Assembly: GCA_013693915.1 (NCBI GenBank)
Contig: CP059264.1
Span: 2,588,208 to 2,594,826, forward strand
Reading direction: 5' to 3'
Source of the DNA: Dechloromonas sp.
Lineage (GTDB): Bacteria > Pseudomonadota > Gammaproteobacteria > Burkholderiales > Rhodocyclaceae
DNA length: 6,619 nt
The first letter of the stretch is position 1. Every line of letters begins with the position of its first letter. The notes beneath the pieces were generated by a model that was given only the letters and a program-made list of their open reading frames with translations, had not been told where the DNA came from and ran no database searches. This document shows positions 1 to 6,619 of this stretch, one piece after another. Both the position numbers and the translations under genes were made by a program.

Positions 1-46
1 CAGAAGTATGCGATAATCATACCCGTTGAATCAGACGGACATTGCG

Positions 47-1402
47 ATGGCCTTTCACCCGATTAATCGAGACACCGACTACCTGCTGCCGCCGTCGGTA
101 CAGGACTGGTTACCGGAGTCGCACCTGGCGCGCTACGTCGTGGATGTCGTGGAAGGGCTCGACCTGTCGGCACTGGTAAGTGCCTATGTCGGCTGCGGCA
201 GCGAGGCCTATCACCCGGTGACGCTGCTCTCGTTGTTGATTTACGGCTACGCCACCGGGACGTTTTCCAGTCGCAAGATTGAGCGGGCCACCTACGACTC
301 GCTGGCCTTCCGTTACATTGCCTGCAACCGGCATCCGGATCACGACACCCTGGCGACGTTTCGGCGACGCTTTGGCAAGGAATTCCAGTCGGCCTTCGTC
401 CAGGTCCTGCAGATTGCCCGCGAGAACCAACTCTCGCGCTTTGGCACCGTCAGTCTGGACGGCACCAGGATTCACGCCAACGCCAGCCGGCACAGTGCCC
501 TGTCGTATGGGCATGCCGAGAAGATCGAAGCCCACCTGAAGGCCGAAGTACAGGAGTTGCTGGCGTTGGCGGAGGCGGCGGATCAATCGTCGGTGCCCGA
601 CGGGGTGAATTTGCCCGACGAGATCAAACGCCGCGAAGATCGACTGGCGGCAATTGCCGTTGCGAAGGCCAGGATTGAGGCCCGAGCCGAGGAGCGGCAT
701 AAGCAAGCGCAGGCGGAACACGACGCCAAGAGGGTGGCCCGTGCCAAGAAGGAAGCGGACACCGGCAAGAAGCCCGGCGGCAAGTCACCGAAACCGCCCG
801 AGGCCGGCCCGCGCGCCGACGACCAGATCAACCTGACCGACGAAGAATCGCGGATCATGAAGGTCGCCGGCGGCGGCTTCGAGCAGTGCTTCAACGCGCA
901 AGCCCTGGTCGATACCGAATCGATGCTGGTGCTCGTTGCGCACGTCAGCCAGGACACGAACGACAAGCAGCTGGTTGTGCCGATGGTCGAGAAAATGCAG
1001 GCCAATCCCGAAGGCCTCAATCAACCGGACATCCTGCTGGCGGATACCGGATATTTCAGCGAAAAGAACGTCGAGACCTGTGTCGACGCCAAGATCACGC
1101 CGCTGATCGCAGTCAGGCGCGATCAACACCACCCGCAGTGGCGAGATCGCTTTACAGAACCAGAGGCACTGCCTGAGGACGCTTCAGCCCTTGAGGTGAT
1201 GAAGCATGCCCTCAAAACCAGGGACGGTCGCGCCGCCTATGCGCTGCGCAAGCAAACGGTGGAGCCGGTGTTCGGCATCATCAAATCGGTGATGGGATTC
1301 CGCCAGTTTCTGCTGCGCGGTTTGGACAATGTCCAGAACGAATGGACGCTGGTTTGCCTGGCGTGGAATCTGAAACGCATGGCCGTATTGCGCCCGCAGT
1401 AA
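47..1402 (+). CDS. IS1182-family DDE transposase
   Basis: Cuts and joins DNA at the ends of its own insertion sequence. Numbering from ATG 47 (451 residues), an N-terminal domain of the DUF772 type (about 1-115) carries the family-like opening MAFHPINRDTDYLLPPS and HPDHDTLATFRRRF near 96-109. The catalytic core follows: D138 in SLDGT, D333 in LLADTGYFS and E406 in VEPVFG, near the C-terminal GFRQFLLRGL motif. Between the first and second Asp lies a long Lys/Ala/Glu/Arg-rich, probably helical insert (about 193-258), usual in this group. The frame is also open from a TTG at 26, but ATG 47 matches the family start and has a weak purine-rich stretch (ACGGA) upstream, so I prefer it. No frameshift or missing catalytic residue is seen, so the protein may be active. 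It ends 124 bp before the right terminus of the element. Confidence 0.92.
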   Translation: MAFHPINRDTDYLLPPSVQDWLPESHLARYVVDVVEGLDLSALVSAYVGCGSEAYHPVTLLSLLIYGYATGTFSSRKIERATYDSLAFRYIACNRHPDHDTLATFRRRFGKEFQSAFVQVLQIARENQLSRFGTVSLDGTRIHANASRHSALSYGHAEKIEAHLKAEVQELLALAEAADQSSVPDGVNLPDEIKRREDRLAAIAVAKARIEARAEERHKQAQAEHDAKRVARAKKEADTGKKPGGKSPKPPEAGPRADDQINLTDEESRIMKVAGGGFEQCFNAQALVDTESMLVLVAHVSQDTNDKQLVVPMVEKMQANPEGLNQPDILLADTGYFSEKNVETCVDAKITPLIAVRRDQHHPQWRDRFTEPEALPEDASALEVMKHALKTRDGRAAYALRKQTVEPVFGIIKSVMGFRQFLLRGLDNVQNEWTLVCLAWNLKRMAVLRPQ

Positions 1403-1505
1403 GCAAATAGAACAGGAGCATTGCAACTTCATGGCCAAACCACCCGATTTCAGCCAGAAACACGCGAATTCATCCCAAATCGTCAAATTATCCCGCCGGG
1501 CGGTA

Positions 1506-1799
1506 TCAAGTCCGACAGGCTGCTAGGGGAACACCGGAAGACGACTCGAGAGCAGGAAAACTGGCAGGAACCCGACGCAGCAACTGCTTGTCCGTTGAGT
1601 CTGCCCAAGTATCGAGTGATTTAACAGGTAGCGCAGAACGGGCTTCACTGAAGTTATCGGCAATCTCAAAATAATTGAGCCTGGAACACGTTTTATCAAG
1701 GATAAATGACCACGCATCGACATCCACGATCAAATCCCCAGATAGTATGCGTTCCCAGGAACTGATACATCTGTTGCCAGTTTCATTCTCATGAGGCAT
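1506..1799 (-). pseudogene. Frame-displaced C-terminal part of the lipoprotein gene, cut by IS1182
   Basis: This open frame continues the lipoprotein at 1789-2151, one base out of frame. It reads on without a stop through SGDLIVDVDAW, FEIADNFSEARSALP and KQLLRRVPASFPAL, then crosses into the insertion sequence and ends LAACRT followed by TGA at 1506-1508. Those last residues and the stop come from the IS terminus, so the true C terminus is lost. There is no ribosome binding site before ATG 1799, and the two frames overlap by 11 bases. I therefore read it as the second half of one broken gene rather than a separate coupled gene. The shift must lie between about 1791 and 1820, because frame 0 stops at 1789-1791 and this frame has a stop at 1821-1823. 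The likeliest site is the run of five A at 1804-1808 (T on the coding strand): removing one base joins the two frames. Function unknown. Confidence 0.65.
1508..1526 (+). repeat. Right terminal inverted repeat of the IS1182-type element
   Basis: The sequence AAGTCCGACAGGCTGCTAG ends at the junction with the lipoprotein remnant. Read outward to inward it is CTAGCAGCCTGTCGGACTT, a terminus type I associate with this IS group. Its partner at the left end is not in the window, so its inverted-repeat nature is inferred rather than seen. Confidence 0.7.
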
Positions 1800-2151
1800 T
1801 TGGAAAAAGCAGAGCAGCAGTCAGAAGGTAGCGTCCTGCCGGAACAATTACGCGAAACGCGCCATCCTTTTCAGATTCGAAACTGGCAAATGCTGACTCA
1901 GATAGGTCTAGAGACGACAACTTGGTTAACTGAAGTAGAGCACCCGTCCCGAATAGATTCCACCAAGGCGCCGTCACCTCCCCGTTTACAAGCACAATTA
2001 CTCGTCCGAATATGAGCACATCATCGGTTCCGGCAATCGATGGGGTTGTCTGGCCTTTCAACGGCTTAACATTGATCCTTTCCGGCAATGCCGAGCATCC
2101 GGCCAGCATGATCAGTGAGGTAATTAAGCACAAGATGCGAGAGATTCGCAC
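1789..2151 (-). CDS. Putative lipoprotein, N-terminal part of a frameshifted gene
   Basis: A 120-residue product starting at GTG 2151, with the ribosome binding site AAGGAA five bases upstream. Residues 1-19 form a lipoprotein signal peptide: Arg-containing n-region, hydrophobic core (ILCLITSLIML) and lipobox LAGC with the acylated Cys at 19, so export and lipid anchoring to the cell envelope are expected. The rest is beta-rich, with IFGRVIVLVNGEV near 47-59 and DGAFRVIVPAGRYLLTA near 96-112. The G-F-x-V-x-x-PAGRY pattern resembles small carboxypeptidase-regulatory-like beta-sandwich lipoproteins; that is inference from pattern only, and I do not recognise a named family. The frame ends early at TGA 1791-1789, and what looks like the C-terminal half continues in the next frame. 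As it stands the gene is probably non-functional unless the shift is a sequencing error. Base composition is visibly less GC-rich than the transporter genes. Confidence 0.65.
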   Translation of the reverse strand: MRISRILCLITSLIMLAGCSALPERINVKPLKGQTTPSIAGTDDVLIFGRVIVLVNGEVTAPWWNLFGTGALLQLTKLSSLDLSESAFASFESEKDGAFRVIVPAGRYLLTAALLFPNAS

Positions 2152-2293
2152 TTTCGTTCCTTGATCAATCTACTCGCATTGAATATAGTTCACACGCCAC
2201 ACACAGGCAAACTTGATGATGGGCAGAAATGGTGCTCGTCCAAACGGGTCAGAGCCATTTCAATTCCTTGCCAATTTCCCCGGTCCACCGTAG
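2152..2293. other. Intergenic DNA between the lipoprotein gene and the IS4 target site
   Basis: This stretch holds the lipoprotein promoter (2182-2210) and its ribosome binding site. A 22-codon frame on the - strand (2258-2190) has an AAGGAA-like site before its ATG, but its sequence resembles nothing I know and it overlaps the promoter, so I do not call it a gene. Before the IS4 insertion this DNA lay directly downstream of the peptide-transporter ATPase. I see no clear stem-loop plus T-run terminator for that operon here. Confidence 0.5.
2182..2210 (-). promoter_or_regulatory. Likely sigma70 promoter of the lipoprotein gene
   Basis: On the - strand, TTGCCT (-35, 2210-2205) and TATATT (-10, 2187-2182) are separated by exactly 17 bases. 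They match the consensus at 4 of 6 and 5 of 6 positions. Transcription would start near 2175, giving a leader of about 25 bases before GTG 2151 and its AAGGAA site. Placement, spacing and orientation all fit the lipoprotein gene, but this is a pattern match only. Confidence 0.45.
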
Positions 2294-2303
2294 CTGTATC
2301 AGC
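2294..2303 (+). repeat. Target site duplication of the IS4 element, left copy
   Basis: CTGTATCAGC directly precedes the left inverted repeat of the IS4 element and is repeated without mismatch at 3694-3703, directly after the right inverted repeat. Ten bases fits the duplication length known for IS4-family elements. Its presence shows that both ends of this copy are original and that the insertion is fairly recent. Confidence 0.93.
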
Positions 2304-2321
2304 CAATCCTCGTGACTTAGC
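2304..2321 (+). repeat. Left terminal inverted repeat of the IS4 element
   Basis: CAATCCTCGTGACTTAGC is the exact reverse complement of 3676-3693, 18 of 18 bases. Inward of this the match continues only weakly. Confidence 0.93.
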
Positions 2322-2423
2322 ACATTTGAATATTTTTGCCCTGATGTTTCATGGTGCCGGGGTTTGGTTAGAATACGCCCTGTAACTGATTGATATATAT
2401 AGGTTAAATATGACGGCCTAAAT

Positions 2424-2535
2424 ATGTCAACGTACTTTCCCGGCTTGCTGACTTCATCCGGAGCGGAGCCTTTCGCGAGGCGGCGCGCCAGGACCCCGGT
2501 ATTTCACCCGCCAGCGCGGTCTGCCCTTTCCGGAG
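2424..2535 (+). pseudogene. Frame-scattered N-terminal coding region of the IS4 transposase
   Basis: The transposase's expected first ~38 residues are present but in three successive frames. From ATG 2424 the first frame reads MSTYFPGLLTSSGAEP. The next stretch, FREAARQDP (2471-2497), is one frame back. The last, RYFTRQRGLPFPEL (2497-2538), is back one more and runs into the main transposase frame. Joined, they give a sensible IS4-type N terminus with the FTRQR-LPFPELIAFLL motif. One extra base in GAGCCTTTCGC (2466-2476) and one in the C run at 2494-2497 would restore a continuous 415-codon gene. Each break behaves as a loss of a single base, probably a C. Either this copy is mutated, or the sequence under-called short C runs. 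No strong ribosome binding site precedes ATG 2424. Confidence 0.7.
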
Positions 2536-3669
2536 TTGATCGCTTTCCTGCTCAGCGGTGTGCGTGGTGCCGTACAGGGCGAACTTGATGCGTTCTTTTC
2601 CCTGCTGGCGCGGCGCAGCCAGCTGGTTCGGGTGGTGAGCGCCAGCGCATTTTCGAAGGCGCGCAGCCGTCTTTGGGCCGATGTCTTCGACCCACTCAAC
2701 ACGGAGTTGCTGCGCCTGATCGATGAAGGCCTGCCGGCGCAGCCGCTCTGGCTGGGTTTGCGGGTGTTGGCCGCCGATGCCTCGAAGGTTCGCCTGACCC
2801 TGCTTGACCGCGAGGGGAAGCGCGGCGTACGCGAGGCAACACTGTTTGGACTGTTTCGTCCCGGGATCGAGTTGTTCGATTCGCTGATTCTGCACAGTGC
2901 CGTGGTGGGTGAGCGCCAGATGCTGTTCGAACGTCTCGACCGCCTGAGTCACCAGGACCTGCTGGTGCTCGACCGTGGCTATCCGGGGGCGTGGTTGGTG
3001 GCGGCCCTGTTGCATCGGGGCATTCCGTTCTGCATGCGCTGCGATTCGTCCTCGACCTTTGCCGCAATCACGCGTTTCATGCGCTCCGGCGAGGACGAGG
3101 CGGTGGTGACCCTGCCGCCACCGAACCGCCGCGATGCCGTCGATTATGAGTGTCCGCGTCAGACCTCGACCGTGCGCCTGATCCGTCAGGTGACGCCGGC
3201 CGGCAAGGTGCGCGTGCTCATGACGTCGTTGCGCGATGCCACACAGTATCCTGCCACCGCATTCGCCGACCTCTATCATCGCCGCTGGCGCATCGAAGAA
3301 GCCTTCAAGCGCCTCAAGCACCGCCTCTGCCTTGAGCATACCTCCGGCCTGACCTGGCTGGCCGCCTGCCAGGATGTCGGCGCCAGGATGGTCTGCGACA
3401 ACCTCAATGCCCTGGCTGTCTATCTGGCGACCGACCACCTCATCCCGACGGATTCGCCGTGGCGCATCAACCGAACACAGGCCTTCTCTCACCTGCGCCG
3501 CCTGCTGCCGCGCATCCTCAGCGGACGAATGCCAGCAAGCGCACGCCTCGTCGCCGACCTGTTCTGCGAAATTGTCCTCAACCTGCAAAAATTCATCCCC
3601 AACCGCGCCCGACCTCGACCCGTTCGACCCAAACCACACAAGTCTCATGCCTACAAGTTCGCACCATGA
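2536..3669 (+). CDS. IS4-family transposase, main frame, 5' end frameshifted
   Basis: DDE transposase acting on the ends of its own element. The open frame has 377 residues from TTG 2536, but that start is only the first usable codon in the frame. The protein should begin at 2424 with about 38 more residues, which two frame breaks displace. Numbering from TTG 2536, catalytic D81 lies in AADAS, D146 in LVLDRGYP, and the IS4 YREK signature YHRRWRIEEAFKRLK supplies Y247, R250, E254 and K261, with exact Y-(2)-R-(3)-E-(6)-K spacing. The C terminus is basic and proline-rich (about 355-375). The stop lies 7 bases before the right inverted repeat, so gene and element end together. All catalytic residues are kept, but without its N terminus the product may be inactive. 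A long antisense frame over the same region is a shadow of its high GC content. Confidence 0.88.
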   Translation: MIAFLLSGVRGAVQGELDAFFSLLARRSQLVRVVSASAFSKARSRLWADVFDPLNTELLRLIDEGLPAQPLWLGLRVLAADASKVRLTLLDREGKRGVREATLFGLFRPGIELFDSLILHSAVVGERQMLFERLDRLSHQDLLVLDRGYPGAWLVAALLHRGIPFCMRCDSSSTFAAITRFMRSGEDEAVVTLPPPNRRDAVDYECPRQTSTVRLIRQVTPAGKVRVLMTSLRDATQYPATAFADLYHRRWRIEEAFKRLKHRLCLEHTSGLTWLAACQDVGARMVCDNLNALAVYLATDHLIPTDSPWRINRTQAFSHLRRLLPRILSGRMPASARLVADLFCEIVLNLQKFIPNRARPRPVRPKPHKSHAYKFAP

Positions 3670-3675
3670 CAAAGA

Positions 3676-3693
3676 GCTAAGTCACGAGGATTG
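3676..3693 (+). repeat. Right terminal inverted repeat of the IS4 element
   Basis: GCTAAGTCACGAGGATTG is the exact reverse complement of the left terminus at 2304-2321. Confidence 0.93.
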
Positions 3694-3698
3694 CTGTA

Positions 3699-5675
<1,977 letters not shown>

Positions 5676-5783
5676 CAGGCCAGGCCTCCACATCCCGTTG
5701 GCAAGACAGGACTTTGCGCACCGGCCTGGCGGGCCACACTCGCCTTGCTCGCATCCCGCTGCGCAGGGCCCCTGCTCGGTGGC
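5676..5783 (-). other. Spacer between permease and ATPase with direct and inverted repeats
   Basis: A 108-base gap separates two genes that are usually adjacent or overlapping in peptide-importer operons. It contains an imperfect 12-base direct repeat (10 of 12 identical; on the - strand CAGCGGGATGCG at 5761-5750 and CAACGGGATGTG at 5700-5689), offset by exactly 61 bases. It also has an 8-bp perfect inverted repeat (5679-5686 with 5723-5730) and a short perfect palindrome-like pair GCAGGG/CCCTGC at 5763-5775. The frame from the permease stop to the ATPase start is open but very rich in Cys and Gly, unlike coding sequence. I see no promoter or terminator in it. Its origin is unknown; a small dispersed repeat is one possibility. 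Confidence 0.5.
5685..5689 (-). promoter_or_regulatory. Ribosome binding site deciding the ATPase start
   Basis: GGAGG on the - strand, 9 bases before ATG 5675. It lies inside the coding frame if the upstream in-frame ATG 5693 were used, which favours the downstream start. Two bases of the site fall inside one arm of an 8-bp inverted repeat (5679-5686 with 5723-5730). Confidence 0.7.
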
Positions 5784-6619
5784 TCATGCGACCACCCTCG
5801 GATCGAAAGCGTCACGCACGGCGTCTGCGAACAGGTTGGCGGCGAGGACGAGGATGAACATGGTCGAGAAGGCCGCCGCCAGCGACCACCAGACGACCGG
5901 CTCGCGGCCCAGTTCCATGCGCGCGCTGTTGATCATCGTGCCGAAGCTGATCATCGTCGGGTCGACGCCGATGCCGACGTAGGAGAGCACCGCCTCGGCC
6001 AGCACCAGCCCCGAGAAATCCATGACCAGCGCGATGATGACGATGTGCATCAGGTTGGGCAGGATGTGGCGGACGATGATGCGCCAGTTCGACACGCCGA
6101 AGGCCTGCGCCGCCTGGATGTATTCGAGTTCGCGCAGTTTCAGCGTCTCGCCGCGCAGCAGCCGGCACAGTCCGGTCCAGCTGGTGATGCCGAGAATGAA
6201 GCAAAGCGCCAGCAGGCGCAAATCGGCGCGTTCGGCGGCGGTTGCGAACCATTGCGGATGGGTGTCGATGACCACCTGCATCATCAGCACGGCGGCGGCG
6301 ATAAGCAGCACGCCGGGGATGGAGTTGAGCACTGTGTAGATGTACTGGATCACGTCGTCGATCCAGCCGCGAAAATAGCCGGCGACGATGCCGAGCAGGA
6401 CCGCCATGGGCAACATGACGAGCGTCGTGACGAGGCCGATGATGAGCCCCGTGCGCACGCTTTTCAGCACCTGGTAGAGGACATCCTGGCCGACCTTGTC
6501 GGTGCCGAAGACGTGGTACTGGCCGGCCAGCGCGAAGAGCGGAACGAGGGTCACCAGCAGGATGCCCAGGGTAATCAGTACGGCATTCCAGGCGAACACC
6601 GTTTCGCCGCGCCAGATTT
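5784..6619 (-). CDS. Peptide-type ABC importer permease, OppC/DppC-like, 5' end outside window
   Basis: Inner-membrane channel subunit of the importer powered by the ATPase just downstream. The frame is open from the window edge to TGA 5784-5786, and a GTG at 6599 is only an internal possibility: upstream residues IWRGET run on without a stop, so the true start is beyond 6619. Counting from that GTG, hydrophobic segments lie near 3-26, 50-75, 84-112, 127-148, 185-212 and 236-258, consistent with a BPD_transp_1 fold. The FGTDKVGQDVLYQVLKSVRT stretch at 31-50 is the DppC/OppC-type motif before the first core helix. The EAA-type loop that docks with the ATPase is visible near 159-181 (YIQAAQAFGVSNWRI followed by HILPN). 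The C-terminal DAFDPRV is also typical of this subfamily. A substrate-binding protein and the partner permease are expected upstream. The stop overlaps an ATG (ATGA, 5787-5784) that is out of frame with the ATPase. Confidence 0.92.
   Translation of the reverse strand, partial: IWRGETVFAWNAVLITLGILLVTLVPLFALAGQYHVFGTDKVGQDVLYQVLKSVRTGLIIGLVTTLVMLPMAVLLGIVAGYFRGWIDDVIQYIYTVLNSIPGVLLIAAAVLMMQVVIDTHPQWFATAAERADLRLLALCFILGITSWTGLCRLLRGETLKLRELEYIQAAQAFGVSNWRIIVRHILPNLMHIVIIALVMDFSGLVLAEAVLSYVGIGVDPTMISFGTMINSARMELGREPVVWWSLAAAFSTMFILVLAANLFADAVRDAFDPRVVA

Larger units (their letters stand above)
1..1526 (+). mobile_element. IS1182-family insertion sequence, left end outside window
   Basis: The block holds one intact DDE transposase gene followed by about 120 bp of non-coding DNA. 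It ends in AAGTCCGACAGGCTGCTAG (1508-1526), a terminal sequence I recognise from IS1182-type elements. The matching left inverted repeat is not in the window, so the element starts upstream of base 1 and the target duplication cannot be checked. The right boundary is supported independently: the lipoprotein reading frame on the - strand runs into this terminus and stops inside it, as expected if the element interrupted that gene. The family call rests on the transposase; the exact right boundary could be a base or two off. Confidence 0.8.
2304..3693 (+). mobile_element. Complete IS4-family insertion sequence, 1390 bp
   Basis: The element is bounded by perfect 18-bp inverted repeats, CAATCCTCGTGACTTAGC at 2304-2321 and its reverse complement at 3676-3693, and by a perfect 10-bp target duplication outside them. 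It contains one transposase gene on the + strand with the IS4 YREK signature. About 100 bp of AT-richer DNA (2322-2423) separates the left terminus from the likely original transposase start. I see no convincing promoter there, although a TATATATA stretch lies at 2394-2401. The element is convergent with the peptide-transporter ATPase and sits exactly at its stop codon. It is structurally complete, but the transposase start is frameshifted, so this copy may depend on another copy for movement. Confidence 0.93.

Noticed and set aside
1490..1505. Short GC-rich stem (CCGC-CGG-GCGG) near the end of the IS1182 element, considered as a terminator
   Set aside because: Only four base pairs and no following T run.
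2190..2258. A 22-codon - strand frame with an AAGGAA-like site, between the IS4 target and the lipoprotein
   Set aside because: Too short, no recognisable similarity, and it overlaps the better supported promoter of the lipoprotein gene.
1791..2385. Two 74-codon + strand frames (1791-2015 and 2161-2385)
   Set aside because: The first is antisense to the lipoprotein signal and core region; the second crosses the IS4 left terminus. Neither has a ribosome binding site or protein-like composition.
2364..2401. TTGGTT and TATATA-rich sequence upstream of the IS4 transposase, considered as its promoter
   Set aside because: No pair of -35 and -10 boxes has acceptable spacing; the TATATA stretch lacks a matching -35 at 16-18 bases.
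2404..3672. A 422-codon open frame on the - strand opposite the IS4 transposase
   Set aside because: The + strand frame has the DDE and YREK residues at correct spacing. The antisense product is rich in Gln, His, Arg and Ala without recognisable motifs, as expected for the reverse of a GC-rich gene.

Overview
The window looks like a piece of a GC-rich Gram-negative chromosome, most likely a betaproteobacterium. The evidence is the strongly GC-biased third codon positions in the transporter and transposase genes, a lipobox lipoprotein signal, and Opp/Dpp-type transport genes. A Rhodocyclales-like host is a guess from overall protein flavour and was not tested. It is an accessory patch: two unrelated insertion sequences have landed around one small lipoprotein gene, beside the end of a peptide-transporter operon.

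Layout, left to right. (1) 1-1526: an IS1182-family insertion sequence whose left end lies outside the window. It carries an intact DDE transposase on the + strand and ends in a recognisable right terminal sequence at 1508-1526. (2) 1527-2293: a less GC-rich remnant with a lipoprotein gene on the - strand. The gene has a good promoter, a good ribosome binding site and a lipobox, but it is broken twice: by a frameshift near 1791-1820, and by the IS1182 element, which cut off its 3' end and supplies the stop codon. (3) 2294-3703: a complete IS4-family element of 1390 bp (2304-3693). It has perfect 18-bp terminal inverted repeats and a perfect 10-bp target duplication (CTGTATCAGC). Its transposase keeps the DDE and YREK residues, but the first ~38 codons are spread over three frames by two apparent single-base losses. 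(4) 3699-6619: the 3' part of a peptide-type ABC importer operon on the - strand. It comprises an OppC/DppC-like permease (5' end outside the window) followed by a 658-residue ATPase that fuses the OppD-like and OppF-like halves.

How they relate. Permease and ATPase form one transcription unit: the permease is part of the membrane channel and the fused ATPase supplies both nucleotide-binding domains. Substrate-binding protein and second permease would be expected upstream, beyond 6619. The IS4 copy inserted exactly at the ATPase stop codon, and that stop lies inside the duplicated target, so the transporter gene was left intact. Removing the IS4 element and one target copy puts the lipoprotein about 150 bp downstream of the ATPase in the same orientation, which is the likely ancestral order.

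I found no evidence of a new biological system. The most useful observations are the exactly resolved IS4 insertion, the double frameshift in its transposase, the doubly broken lipoprotein gene, and an odd spacer between the transporter genes containing a direct repeat and a possible hairpin over the ATPase ribosome binding site.
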